From: Varroa destructor
Lineage: Eukaryota > Arthropoda > Arachnida > Mesostigmata > Varroidae
Assembly (NCBI RefSeq): GCF_002443255.2
Contig: NW_019211458.1
Coordinates: forward strand, 18,595,939 to 18,659,938
DNA: 64,000 nucleotides
Direction of reading: 5' to 3'
Shown here: in pieces, positions 43,306-54,991 of the stretch
How the letters are laid out: every line of letters starts with the position of its first letter
Numbering within the stretch: the first letter of the stretch is position 1
Made by a program: the position numbers and the translations under genes
Notes under the pieces: model-generated
Seen by the model: only the letters and a program-made list of their open reading frames with translations
The model's database searches: none
Told to the model about the DNA's origin: nothing

Positions 43306-46300
43306 CTAACTCAGTGTAATGGTATATGTCCAAGTGAAACATTCCGCTTAGGGCAGGTACCCTCAGGTGTAAGGTGAACAAAACTTGAAAGTGTATATTT
43401 TACATAGGGTTCATCATTTTCTAGTGAAAGGTCTTTCGAATCACATTTCTCGGATAGAGTTGAGTCAACCTTAATGTCATTTGAAAGTTTTCAAGATTTA
43501 GCAGCTAACGTTGTAGAAAACCTGCGGACTTAAGATGGGAGACTTTGTATATATACCATTTAATTATGATAAAAGCACACATGTTGCCTAGACCCACTAT
43601 TCATTTGTTTTTCTTATAGTCAATATCCGTCGACGGCAGAAACGGTGTAAAAGTAGTTCCGTTCTAGTTTTATTATGATGTGACATTGTAATGTCTCTAA
43701 TTAGAGAAAAAATTAATGAAATTACTGCCAAGGATTGAACAAAAGCAGTAAGTGAACAGCTATGGTATCGCCAAAAAACTAAGCTTGTATTACTAAATCG
43801 TTCTGAACTATTTGAAAAAGCTGAATACAAAAAAAAAAAAAAAAAAAGAGCTCGATAGCATATATATTGATGCAAAACAATTTACTTGATCGTATTTCCA
43901 TTCACTAAATTTTAGAGAAACGCAACATTTCACACAAAGTAGAGCCATTTCGAAGGTAATTGATCATGGGCGATCAGAAATGGATCACACACAACAATAA
44001 TAATGTGTAAATAAAAAAAAAAAAAGTATATGGAACAATCTGTGGAAAGGCCCAGCACGACACCAAAAAAAAAAAAAAAAAAGATATTGTATGGGTTTGA
44101 TGGGCGAAGAGGGGGGGGGGGAAGAGTTGCTTACGCAGGGCGAAGAATTTGATTCGGATCTCAACGACCAAAATTACAGCAAGCCACTGAAAAAAATCGA
44201 CCGGACCTTTAGTTACCCAACAGAGTAAGGTGAGAGATTTTAATGCAACCACTGTATGGTCTGGGTCTTGCGCCGTCACACTATCATCCGTTCCGAACTT
44301 GCTTGATAACGTTAAATTAGTTACAATGGAGGGATATGAAAATCATTTGTCATAATTTTTCGTCCACAAACCACAGAATTTCTATTGTGATGAGATTACA
44401 CTATTACCAGAAAAATGGTAGGAGATCGTCGATCAAAATGGCGATTATTTAATTTGGTGATCATTTTAATATAAATATAATATGTAAAAATTAAATATAA
44501 TAAAAAATCAATTTCCTTTAATTTTGGCTTGCCAAGTTCTCAACAAATCAACATATGTTACATGACCTTTGCCTTACTCTGCATATATTAACCCAGCTAG
44601 TTGGCCCTACTACACCGAAGTAGGCCAGGTCAACAACACGCACAGGCTGAATGGCTTAAGAGGTCGTATGAAAAAACACCAGGCTTTCAGTGAGCTTTAA
44701 GAACATTGCAAACGTCAAGTCGAAAAATCAAAGAAGCCACAAAAAAAAAAAGCATAAGTGCATAGTCAAATTAACATAGGTCTAGATGGCCACAAGCTGA
44801 GTCGGGTTAAGCTACTGGTGCGAGAACGATTCCGCGCAACGGGGTGTTGGGCATCGGTGATTTACAAATACGGTTGCTTGCGATGCGACTGAAAACAACG
44901 TTGCACCTGACGGAGCTCGTAAACAGAACGACAATGCTTAACAGCAAATGGATAAAATAGATAGAGCGACAAAAATGAGTGTGAGTAGAAACGCACGATT
45001 TAAGTGAAACATAAAAATAGATCTCGGTATTAGTAGAAAGAGTAATCAAATATTAACAATCGGAAAAATTAATAAATTAAGGCATATAAAATATCCGTAC
45101 CGTTCCATAGGTTTGTAGATAAATTTAGCAAGCTAACTCCGATTAGACACACAATAAGGATGAATCCTTGATGCTATATTCAAAATGAGATGATTCTTCC
45201 CCACTAGTTGCCCCTTTCAGGGCATAGGAAATCCCCAGCGTTGGATATTTCCTTGTTTAATCCGGAAAGTAATTAAGGCCGAGAGCAAGTCGTGCATCAA
45301 AGTACACGTCTTTGAAAGGTTGGTTATGGGTGCTGCACATCGTAGCCTTTACAACCGGTACCATCATTGCCCCCACCATTCCTGTAGGAATGATCACCTA
45401 AAAGACTTCCTGCCTTCTAGCTCTCAACGAAGCCTTTTCTACCTCCGTGAGCAAATTTCTTCGCGAGTACGCGGACTCATCGGGAGCCACAGCAACCACA
45501 GATCGTAAGTAGAGGAAGCCTGTTGTAAGGAGGGCAACGGGTAGGGTTGCAGTCTTTCTTCGTCGTGTTGTAAATAGTTTACGGGCACTTTGTCTACGGC
45601 TAACTTCACCTTTTTCACCCCAGACAATGGATGGTTTCGACATGGAAATTGGTGGCGCACAGGTATGTAGGGCCTCTTTCGATGGTAATTAGCCGGGGCT
45701 GAAATAGGAACAGTAGTGTACAGGTAGATCAAGTGATGCCCCTGCATCGTGACGATTTGGGGGGGTGCATTTGTGCAAGCTATCCGACTATATCCAAATC
45801 AGGTCATGTTGAGCGACATGTTTTATTATACACGCGACATCCCTTGAGGATTTTGTGGATAGACGGTCTATTTGTGTCCATAATTGTATTGCGGTCATTT
45901 CTTAAATTGTACTCTTCTCTATTTAATTTTTTTTTTTCTTTTTTTTTTATGGGAATTGTACGAATAGAAAAGATTAGCTGTACTAGAATAGCATCCGAAT
46001 TCGGAATGAAACGTTTTCATTGCTCCAAACTTTAACAAAAGTCTTTGTAAAAAAAATTTGTAAAAATTTGTAAAAAAAAAAAATGGGTAGTTGGTATTAG
46101 TTCTAAGCATCTGGCAAAGACGCGACAGCATCTCACATACATGTGAAATCCGATTTGCTACAAGTAGCAAATAAGTTTTGTTAGAAATTCGTTACCGTCA
46201 GTTTTCTATAGAGGCATAGCTCTAGATGACAACGCTTAGAATCCGCTACACATAATGCTATGCTGGATGAAAAAGTAACAACAAGTTACTAACACTAACT

Positions 46301-47606
46301 TTTCAAGTTATAACATTTTTTGTCATATATACATATGGCGATTAATGTTTTTTTGACGATTAAACATGAATATGAAGTTTGTATTGTAAATAGCATTCCC
46401 ATCGTCATCGAAGAGATATTCTATCAAGTCGGGTTTTCGATCCCACGAGTGAGCATGACATACAAGAGGATAAAAAAAAAACCTGTTTTTATAACTTGCT
46501 GACACGAACTATCAGCACGTTCAGTACCATCTGAGCACCGTTTTACGCGTTTTTTTGGGAATCAACATTTGAATGAGATGCTAGTGAGCTAATGTTTTTG
46601 AGTCATTTCTATAGCTCGTCCATGTACATGACCAATCCATTCCTTAGCTGGTAAACTGCTTGACGCTTTTTCTAAACCTGGAGTTCGATCTATGCCGCTG
46701 CTCATAGCCGTTTTGACAGCCATTTTCAAATGGGGGTGACGCTGCGGATTTGTTTGTTATTAGCAGTAAAAGCGAGAGTTAATGTGGACGGTCATTTTTG
46801 TAATAGCCTCTTTTAAACGAGGTTTGGCGTTGTTGTTCAGTAGTCGTTTGTTGTAATTAATGTGAATGGACACGTCTATCTAGGAGATCCAACCCTTTGA
46901 TATAGAAAAGCCGTTACGCGACTTGCCATAGACACACCATTTAGAATTCATTTAGAGAAAACTCAATATTTCAAATGCTTACGAAGTCTCCCTAATGTCT
47001 CTCCCTGAAAAATACGTCCGATTTTTATTTGAGAACAAACGAAATGAGTACACATGGAATGAGAAAAATGCATAGCAGAATAGGCATATCCTTCATATCT
47101 AGGAACTACCAGTTGAGGAGACGTCCTGTGTATTATTACCAGAGAAATAAATGCCTAGCATTGAGCCCATATACGACTAATAGCCGACTCAACCGGCGGC
47201 CGCGTACATGTTAGATACCAGCAGCCAGCTGCTGTCGCAACAGCAGCAGGCGCCGTCGATTTCTAGTCTGTTCCTTTTTTAAATGAGACGAACCTCTTAA
47301 ACCACAAACTCATGTCAGCCTCTATGCGGCCCCTTTCCTTTTCGGTGTTGTGTGTAAGGACCAGCACCCGACATCAATAGCAATAACAACAACTACATTG
47401 CAGAGGTAAGCGGCGGAGACGACGGCGTCGGATTGAGTATGTGGGAGGCAGGCAGCTGTTTCTGTTACCGATGTAAACAAGACTACGGAAACGGAAAACG
47501 GAACAAAGAAAAAAGAGGGAGCGTGAGCGAGCAAAAACGCCTTTGGTAGACTGTGGCTGTCGGCCGTAAGGCGTGGCGAGTTCGCGCTAAGCAGTATTCG
47601 GTTTAG
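43306..47606. other. AT- and homopolymer-rich stretch without gene
   Basis: Contains A runs at 43829-43847, 44013-44025 and 44065-44082, a G run at 44111-44121, mixed T runs at 45929-45950, and an aaatttgtaa-type repeat at 46053-46083. Minus frames rich in Phe (43597-43875, 43974-44279) are translations of these runs. The plus and minus frames at 45320-45747 overlap without splice support. Confidence 0.4.
43829..43847. repeat. poly-A run of 19
   Basis: Read directly. Two further long A runs lie within 250 bp (44013-44025 and 44065-44082), followed by 11 G at 44111-44121. The cluster may mark inserted retroposon tails, but no bodies or target duplications were identified. Confidence 0.9.
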
Positions 47607-48143
47607 TCCGAGAGAAAAGAACAGGGAGTCCCATGTTGCTTCGCTGGTGGCTTCACCCCCCGAAACGTCGTTCAGGTTAGGCCGCTGCTCAGTATAATTA
47701 CAGTGCGACCCAGACAGAGACCCAACCGGAGGCACCGTTCCTCTCCGTTGGTGCAGCCGCTGTACCCGAGTCATTTCTACCACTGCACCTACACACTTCT
47801 TTTTGGTAGTGGTTTTGCCGCTAGCGATGCTGCTTGCGCCAGGCGATGTCAGTGGGGGCGACAGTGGCCTGGGCCACGGCGGCAGCATCAACTCAGTGGG
47901 ATAACACGAAGCGAGAATTCGGAGGATGAGAAACTTTGCCGCGTAGAGGCGAAGGATATAGCAGAATCTGCAATTGTATTTGCCGTTGCCGAAGTGTCCA
48001 ATGCTCGTCGTCTGGTATTGTCGCTTGGGAGCGAGCTCGCGGGGAGGTGGGCTAGCATAGCCGGACGGGTTTACTCCGCGTTGGCCTACCCTCGACAAGG
48101 CCAAACCGCCAGTGCTCGTTTCGTCTTGCCAAATAAAGGCTAA
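47607..48143 (+). CDS. candidate long exon in GC-rich island
   Basis: Stop-free plus frame of 178 codons following a fair acceptor (gcagtattcggtttag). The last 80 residues are strikingly protein-like: SGITRSENSEDEKLCRVEAK, DIAESAIVFAVAEVSNARRL, VLSLGSELAGRWASIAGRVY, then SALAYPRQGQTASARFVLPN and KG before TAA. A shorter exon starting after atcaactcag (about 47888) is an alternative. The antisense frame 47322-48104 is longer (260 codons) but rich in Ser/Arg/Cys, and is read as the shadow. No domain recognised. Confidence 0.35.
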   Translation, partial: SERKEQGVPCCFAGGFTPRNVVQVRPLLSIITVRPRQRPNRRHRSSPLVQPLYPSHFYHCTYTLLFGSGFAASDAACARRCQWGRQWPGPRRQHQLSGITRSENSEDEKLCRVEAKDIAESAIVFAVAEVSNARRLVLSLGSELAGRWASIAGRVYSALAYPRQGQTASARFVLPNKG

Positions 48144-49913
48144 GCTATGTCGAATATTATTGTAGGAAGGTTAGGTCAACCTCGGTAATGTTGACGCGTT
48201 GGAGCGTAGTTCAGCTGGTTGAAAGAATAACAAATGGTCGTTGTTATTATATATTCTAGCAATAGTAAAAAATATTATTAGGACTGTGGAGAAAATGCTG
48301 TGAAACAATGACAGTGATAAGGTAAGCGCAAAAGGTTAACTGCCTGCGTTCTTGGTCGGGTGGAGTTGATTGATCGTTCCAAGCATCTCGTACAGAAACT
48401 GGTAGTGGTATAGCAGCAGTGGCAGGAAGCTGTTTCTCTAGACATTTTTCAGCGTTCCACTAGGACTATACACGTCTTGAATTTACTCCGCCAGTGCAAC
48501 TACTATGATTACGACTGCTGGTTACTGGCGAAACTATATATACATAAATACAAGTCGCGAGGTGGTTCCACTATGTGTGTATAGCGTATCAAATAGCAGA
48601 CGTGACCAAAGCATGCTTTTTCCATCCGATCCAACGTTTCTTCCTGGTGCTGGATTGAGCAGGCCTAAGCTTGGTGACAGCGTCCGTAACAATGGCTAAC
48701 AGCAGACCGTGCCATGTGTTGTGTTTTGCCCCTGTTACTGGGGCTGCTTCTGGGACCGCCGTGGCTTTGAGAACGCAAGCCCCTAGCAGCTGACGGCTCC
48801 CAGCGTTGAGCGGGTCCCACAATTCGCAACGCCAACAGCAGCTAGTGAACAAAGTAGAACCCGATATCCATTATAACAGTCAATCGAAAAAGAGGCATTC
48901 GATGACAATATACTGCTGCTCCAGGTTGCGTCGCCTTCATAGCCGCCACGGGTGGTGTGCAAAAGGTGTTCTGCAACGTCAAAGACGACGACGATTTCAG
49001 TTGCAACATGGTGCTGCTCCCTCAGAAAGAAGATGCGCACGCATACAGATGTGGCGAGCACTCCGTTGCGAAGCAAGATTAAATCTAAAGCAGCAAAGTG
49101 CAACGAAGTGACTAGTTGCGACGCACGAAGCCTGGAGGGGGAACATACACACCGTAGCGAATACCGAAGCATCGGAAGCCCTCGCCGCTGCTACGAGCGC
49201 AGGCGCTAAGTGAACCTAGCGTGAAACGTAGTTGTTCGTGCGTTGCGTGCGCCCGAGACCATGCGCATGGGCAAGGTAGGCCTGTAACTGAGTATGGCTG
49301 TATAGGATGTCGTATGGGAAGGGAGAAACTAAGAGACTTCAAGTGACGCGTACACAGAAAAAGATATAGATCTATGGGTTCTTAAGGCGAAGTCGCGATA
49401 GTAACGTTATGTCTGCAGTGATAGGGGAATCTTCCGGTTCGGTACACACCTGCACAAAGATATACCATAACCGTCCGCATATGGTCAGTACCAGTAGAGA
49501 ACGACATACAACACAGTGGGATGCTATCGGAAAGACCTTAGTTGTGGTACACCTAAAAAAAAGCAGATAGGTTGGTTGAAAGAGGAGTGGGCGAAAATTG
49601 CAAAGTGTAGAATATAGAGGCAGCACAGGACTCGACCGGTGAAAAAGCTTGCCGATACAGGACCTATTCAGGCAACATACGATATGGCGTCGTCACTACT
49701 GAAGAGAGCAAATGATGGTGAAAGTGGATTTATATACGGATACTTCCTGTTGAGTTTGATTGCTAATGTAGACGTCTTTCTATAAAAGTCACCTCTATAT
49801 TATAAAGTCCCTAGGTTTAAGATATACATCGGCAGATGCAATACAGGGCAATCACCAGAGTTTTAGAGTACACTTTGAATTACGATCTGGTTGCGCACAT
49901 TTGAAGTGATCAG
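48144..49913. other. stretch with overlapping weak frames
   Basis: Plus frames at 48806-49111 and 48952-49209 and minus frames at 48589-49342 overlap and are Arg/Cys/Ser-rich. A small plus segment (VVRALRAPETMRMGK before gtaggc, about 49275) is exon-like, but its phase does not fit the exon at 49914. Confidence 0.25.
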
Positions 49914-49988
49914 TAGCGAGATGGGGTGGGACGACATAAAAAAACTAAAGAAGAAAAACAACATCGCCTGCATAACGATTAGATTTTT
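49914..49988 (+). CDS. candidate exon 1 of four-exon plus chain
   Basis: Exon of 75 nt after gaagtgatcag, entering with one base and leaving two at a gtaagt donor (strong intron side). Reads SEMGWDDIKKLKKKNNIACI and then TIRF. Charged and Lys-rich. The acceptor is moderate, and the frame remains open upstream for about 14 further codons, so the boundary could be earlier. Upstream exons were not identified. Confidence 0.33.
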
Positions 49989-50631
49989 GTAAGTAGCGAC
50001 TCTTCGACACGAAGGCTGCTCCCTAACTTTAAAGTGCAGCATTAAAAAATAGCTTGCATTTCCAGTGTCTGGTTTTCGACTGACAATGCAATACCTAACA
50101 GACTTGTGAGGTTTGGTTTACTGAAGCTAACCTCTCCTTTCGTCATTTTTTTTAGTTGTCTAAAAATACCAACCCCGATATCTGCAGTAGTACCTGTTGT
50201 GGATTATCCCTACAGCACCGGTGATTCAGGTTTTCTATGCCATCTTCAAAAAATTGGCTATGGTATTTATCAGTGAGTTACCCAGTTAGCCATGCGGCCT
50301 CCAAGTATGGCGTATTCATTGAAGTCAATTGTGAAGGCAAGAATATATTGGCATCAGAAATAGTAAGCGGGACCACTCTATGTTTTGACTGCACGACAAC
50401 ACCATAAACGTTGTCCACTCACCTCTAATAGCAACGACAGCTGGCGGTCTTCTTCCCGTGGATCCATTTCTGAGCTTCACATCGGCGTTCCTTCACGCCA
50501 ACGCCCCCAGCACCCCATCGCGTTGGCAAAACCAATGTTGGTCTTGGAATTGCCATTGGTAGCAGAGTGTCGGTCTATTGGTTAAATTTATTGCGTCATT
50601 TCAGTCTTTCCATTTCGTACTTTTTCTCGAG

Positions 50632-50687
50632 CGACCCACCCGGTTTTCATGAGAAGGACAAGCTCATGCGGTGCAATGGTGTATATG
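50632..50687 (+). CDS. candidate exon 2 of four-exon plus chain
   Basis: Excellent acceptor (ctttccatttcgtactttttctcgag). Reads DPPGFHEKDKLMRCNGVY and ends with one base at gtaggc. Enters with one base, completing the two left by the exon at 49914-49988. The next exon supplies two bases to make a Val codon. Confidence 0.35.
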
Positions 50688-50883
50688 GTAGGCGATCCTG
50701 CATTCTACTGCATTTGAATGTCGGAGTGCCAACACCGGCCGATTTGGACAGAGGCAGCAGCCTGGAATGCGCAGCATGTCTCACTTGTGTAGGATGCATT
50801 TTTCGTGGATTCATTCCACTAGCGAACGATGGCGGCGAAATGTCGATAGATTAGAGAGCGTATATCGTCGCACATTGCTTCAG

Positions 50884-51202
50884 TTAAATCTGTTGGACGA
50901 CGAGTTGATAGCTTTGGCGGAGGAATAGCATCCGCAGAGGCGCAGCTGCCGTCGGTCCTAGACCTGCCTGCGCAGATTCGCGTGCCTGCAGTGCTATTGC
51001 GTGTGCAGGTTCTGTATGAGGCCTGCAAGAGGCCTCGTCAACTCTTGCGCATGTTTGGTTTTGTTCAGACACGTAATAAGCACGATATAAAGCTACGAGA
51101 TGACTTGCATTTTGGGAAGGTGACGGAGGGAGGCAGCGCAGAGGTTCCAAGGACCACAGAAGGCAAAACTACAAGCCTTGAAATCCGTTCTCGCAATAAT
51201 AG
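50884..51202 (+). CDS. candidate exon 3 of four-exon plus chain
   Basis: The largest piece of the chain: 319 nt, 105 full codons, stop-free, between tatatcgtcgcacattgcttcag and a strong donor (atag/gtaagc). Reads KSVGRRVDSFGGGIASAEAQ, LPSVLDLPAQIRVPAVLLRV, QVLYEACKRPRQLLRMFGFV, QTRNKHDIKLRDDLHFGKVT and so on, with one Cys and no Trp. A proline/leucine-rich first half is followed by a basic, acidic-mixed second half. Minus frames across it are judged shadows. No known domain recognised. Confidence 0.4.
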
Positions 51203-51536
51203 GTAAGCAAGCGAATGGCCACATACTATGCGGATAATCACACGGACTGGCACCGACTAAAATTGTTTCTGTTAAGACGTTCTCGTTGGCACTCTGTGAA
51301 AAAGCTATAGAGGAGCTATAAAGGCACATATAATACGGTTGTAAATATGGTGTAAATAAATCAATTATGCTCGTGTAAAGCTGTTATCCTACTGATGGTA
51401 CTGACTGAATATTGTTGAATTTCGATATAGGCCAACGTCAGTAACATAACCTACTATACTGTTTTGTCCGTTAAACCAGTCGACTTGTATTTTTACTTTA
51501 TTTGTATGTTTTTCTTACGATTCACTTTGTATCAAG

Positions 51537-51732
51537 AAAGCTCATTTTACTACCATCTGCTACATCTCGTTTCGACTTAGAAGTACCGTCACCGTCATCT
51601 ATTAGATTGTTTCTGTTCGAACTTGTTGGATGTCGCTATGAGCTGGCTGAACAAAGTGTGTACATTTGGCTAGCTAACATCGCGTATTCTGTTGACGCTT
51701 CATTTACCTACAGAATGCTCAATGGTGTATAG
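51537..51732 (+). CDS. candidate terminal exon of four-exon plus chain
   Basis: Very good acceptor (atgtttttcttacgattcactttgtatcaag). Enters with one base, completing the AG left by the exon ending at 51202 as an Arg codon. Reads KLILLPSATSRFDLEVPSPS, SIRLFLFELVGCRYELAEQS, VYIWLANIAYSVDASFTYRM and LNGV to TAG. Mixed hydrophobic and acidic, globular-looking. No clear AATAAA was noticed just downstream. Confidence 0.38.
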
Positions 51733-52866
51733 ATTATTAAGTAATATGTAAGTGTGGCTTGCATATTTTTTTTAATAGAGAAACTTACTTATTTCTAAGC
51801 CTGCCTAGGGTGTGACCGGCTTCTGTAGGACAAATTCAGGCAGACGAAGCAGACCGGCACTCATAAAGTACGCTGATCATCATGTGCACGCTGACTTCCC
51901 CGACGTAAATATTTGATGAAAGAGACGTAACTGAACTGCTTTCAGCCCCCGTTCTGCTCCATCCGTCCGACATACTCGTTTGTTTTTGTCGATTGACCAG
52001 ATCATAGTATGGCGCCATTTCCCATCATGTCTTTCGTAGTCTACACCTAACATATAACACTGCATATTTCCAAATCGACCACACTGCGCTTGGTCGCAAT
52101 GAGCGAGAGAGAAGTGCGCAGGACCACTCTCCGATGTGCACCTGATACTCGGGAAAGTGATCCGCGCCGATAGGTATTTCATCGCGTACGGTCGCCTGAA
52201 AAAGCTTCGATATGTGATGAAAAGAAAAACGAGATCGACAAGAATGTCGCTGCTAGAAAATTACTTCATATTGTGTTACACTACAAAAAAAAGTTGGCCA
52301 CATGATTCAAGTACGTTTTTCAGAGATCGACCGACTCTATTTACGTTCGTGGCGGAACGTATCTTGGCTAACTTCCCAATGTAACTATAACTATCAGATT
52401 ATAGTAATAAAGATTGCGAAAAAAAAACGGTGAATCTGCTCATATTAACGTCACACTCCTACAGGACCTAGAAAACAAACTTCCTTTCCGGGAAAGTATT
52501 TATCCAATCGGTTTCGTGTTAGCCACAGCTCGTCAAGGGATGAAATTCGAAAGACGTTTTAAAAATCAGCCTAAATTGGCTACTTTAAGAAATCGATTTA
52601 GAACAGACGGACGGGCAGGCGAACAAACAGGCACTAAGTTTTAGTGTCATTAACATAGTAACATATAGTCTAACTTCGTGTAGGTCTTTATCAGGTACCG
52701 GCAAATAGCGCAACATACGCGAGACGAAGCGTGCGGTTTGTCAGCTCAACTCGAAGTAAACTGTCAAATTTACACAGAGACAAAAGACTTACCTAAAATA
52801 GAGACTTCGTTTTTGCGGTTGTTCAATTATCTTCGTTAACACGACTGTTACAACCACTGCGGTCAG
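51733..52866. other. stretch without convincing gene
   Basis: Weak frames on both strands (51836-52182 minus, 52136-52384 and 52414-52644 plus) without paired splice sites. Confidence 0.3.
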
Positions 52867-53089
52867 CATCGCCTTCGTGGGCCTGTTTATGGGACTGTGT
52901 AACCTTTTTTTTTTATTATACACAGACTGTCAAGGGAACCATGACCAACAGCCATCTGCAACGAAAGTAGAGAATTTCACTGTTGCCGACCTAACCCCCT
53001 TAACGGCCATAGATTTTTATCATTGCCAACCTGATTTACCTACGCCTGATTGCCGTTATGTAAATCGTCTTAATGCAGCAGGTTTATAG
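52867..53089 (+). CDS. possible terminal exon with a membrane segment
   Basis: From an acceptor-like accactgcggtcag the frame reads IAFVGLFMGLCNLFFLLYTD, CQGNHDQQPSATKVENFTVA, DLTPLTAIDFYHCQPDLPTP and on to TAG. A hydrophobic helix is followed by a Cys-containing segment with one N-x-S/T site (NFT), which fits a signal-anchor or membrane-tethered extracellular region. The frame is open about 17 codons further upstream. The acceptor is only fair. Confidence 0.27.
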
Positions 53090-53596
53090 GCAGGAGCAAC
53101 TAAACGGAAATAGCGGAAAACCTTTCAACGCTGAAGCGACAGCTCATTTCACCGCGACGATTTACTTAGAGTAGGCTAGAGCTTGGGGCAAAATCCATTG
53201 GCAAAGGATGTTCGTGTATAAACTCTGGAACTCTAAAAAAAAGCTAAAAGTAGTTTAAAAAACGGATTCATGCCAACGGATCCCGATAAACCCAAAGGAG
53301 GATTTTTATCGCTCCATGAGCAACGTGCTGTTCACCAAACTCATGCTCTGCCCATGAGAAATCCGCCCTCTATTGTACCCGAATGCAAACAAACGCCGGC
53401 CAGTTTTAGGTTGTCGAAACAGACGTGTTGATTCTGCCACGCAACATCAAGCTTGAACTGTTGTTGCACCCGAATTTGTTGAGAGGCGTCAGCCATAAAT
53501 CAATACCACGTTGATTGGAGTGGTATGCATCCCGAATGATATAAGACTGTTGGTAACAGAGAAAAATTCAAAAGTGCATTCAAACCAAAAATCATC

Positions 53597-53655
53597 GGGG
53601 CAGTGATTCGAACTCGGTTCCATCGCGGCACACAAGCTGTCAGCGTTAGCAACAT
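53597..53655 (-). other. tRNA-related (SINE-like) fragment
   Basis: On minus, gagttcgaatcac (53603-53615) matches the RNA polymerase III B box (consensus GGTTCGANTCC), and ttgctaacgctg (53641-53652) is a poor A-box match about 25 bases upstream. The segment does not fold into a full cloverleaf by eye, so it is not called a tRNA gene. A decayed SINE head is the likely reading; no poly-A tail or target duplication was found. Confidence 0.3.
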
Positions 53656-54500
53656 ATGTTTAACTAAATCTCTAGGAATGAAAGAGTCAAAAGAATAAAA
53701 CGTTAATAGCTTCTAGAGCCTTGACGTGCACGCGATACAGGTCTAGAGGATGGTACGAGGAGAACGTAAGATAGCATTAGATGAATCTCAGCGCCAGTAC
53801 GTGCACTATGGGCTGATAATCCTCGTGGCACGATGGGGACTATAGTTTACACGTAAAGAGTTCAATTGTTTTCAAGTTGGTTATATGCAGTTACGTAATA
53901 TTCTGAACTTAGAAAATCAAGTAATAATTTGGAAGTATCTTAAAGACAGATCGAATCCTAAAGATCATTGTGCTAGATCTAGCCCTCCATAGTCAAAGTA
54001 AAAGCAGCTGAGACGCATATACAATGTAAGTAGGCATTCTATGTTTCATCGCTCTCATGATGTAGGCGTAAACACGACAATTCTTTCAGCAAAACTTCCT
54101 CCATGCGAACGACCAGAAAGATGCAAAGTTTTCAACAGTACACGATGAAAAAGCGTTAAAGGAACCTTATAAATGAGGATGGCCTGGAACGCCAATGGTT
54201 TGTTGATGTACATAGAAGAAATTAGTTGTATCTAGAAACCCCGTACGCGGACCTAGCGAGCAACGAGACCTCCAATAGGAATAGACGGCAAACAAATCGA
54301 TAATTCAACTTCGTAACTGCGATTGACATGGCTAATTTACATAGGAGCTAAAGTTCAACGCTGTAGCGTTTAATAGTACACGTATACGGATGCACAATCC
54401 AGAACTCGGAAAATAAATGATATTCTCATTACGGGCTATATTAAAAGCGACGCAAAATTACCAATACGACACAAAAACATAAATTATTTTTAAAATAATA

Positions 54501-54562
54501 ACAGTAGCCTTTTTCGGGTCGGACTTTTTTAAAAAGTCCGACCCGAAAGAAAAGACTACTGT
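54501..54562. repeat. 62-bp near-perfect palindrome
   Basis: Left arm 54501-54529 and right arm 54531-54562 are complementary except for one mismatch and a 3-nt insertion in the right arm. The inner part, cgggtcggacttttt and its complement, is exact, with essentially no loop. It can extrude as a cruciform or be transcribed as a long hairpin. Flanks (ataata and cagaaa) show no target-site duplication, so a MITE is not supported. Confidence 0.95.
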
Positions 54563-54720
54563 CAGAAAAAAAGTCCCTTTAATTTTGTACATTACCAGCA
54601 TCTACTTTATAGCTACTATGTCTATAGTGATCAGATAATTTTATTATAGTAATGCCAAGAGTAAGTCATTCGGCTAGTTGTAGAGTATATGGATTACTTT
54701 ATAATACCGCATGAGTGAAC

Positions 54721-54755
54721 AAGGTAAGGCAAGGCAAGGCAAGGCAAGGCAAGGC
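54721..54755. repeat. AAGGC pentanucleotide microsatellite
   Basis: One aaggt followed by six aaggc units in tandem, read directly. It lies about 40 bp upstream of the acceptor of the candidate exon at 54798. Confidence 0.97.
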
Positions 54756-54797
54756 GAAACTTGCAGGTTGCACGCTCCACCGAAACCTTTTTTCAAG

Positions 54798-54991
54798 GTA
54801 GCTGGAGTGGACAGCTAGACCTAGCTGCCAGCCCGGCAGACAGGCAGGAGTACTTAGGGCAAAAGCTCTCAATCCTCACTAAAGCAAGCAAACAAACAAA
54901 GATTTACAGGCGGCGAACATCTTTGATCTTGAAACAAAAACTTCTGTTAGCCTGTACAGCCGGCCGAATAGAATCTTACCCCATTCCTTGA
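54798..54991 (+). CDS. candidate terminal exon, basic
   Basis: Strong acceptor (cgaaaccttttttcaag), entering with two bases. Reads SWSGQLDLAASPADRQEYLG, QKLSILTKASKQTKIYRRRT, SLILKQKLLLACTAGRIESY and PIP to TGA. Lys/Leu-rich with a helical middle. The frame also extends 12 codons upstream of the acceptor. No partner exon or family recognised. Confidence 0.32.

Larger units (their letters stand above)
53090..54797. other. non-coding stretch with structural elements
   Basis: No open frame above about 60 codons. Holds the tRNA-like segment at 53597, the 62-bp palindrome at 54501 and the AAGGC microsatellite at 54721. Confidence 0.4.

Noticed and set aside
43974..44279. Phe-rich minus frame with apparent membrane segments
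   Set aside because: The hydrophobic stretches are translations of poly-A/T runs.
46430..46455. ttcgatccc resembling a tRNA T-loop on plus
   Set aside because: No matching acceptor stem, D arm or A box around it; the B-box match includes an insertion.
47322..48104. 260-codon minus-strand open frame, the longest in the window
   Set aside because: Ser/Arg/Cys-rich, no splice or start support, and antisense to a better-looking plus frame in a GC-rich patch where stops are rarer.
54501..54562. Palindrome as a MITE or DNA transposon end
   Set aside because: No target-site duplication and no internal sequence between the arms.
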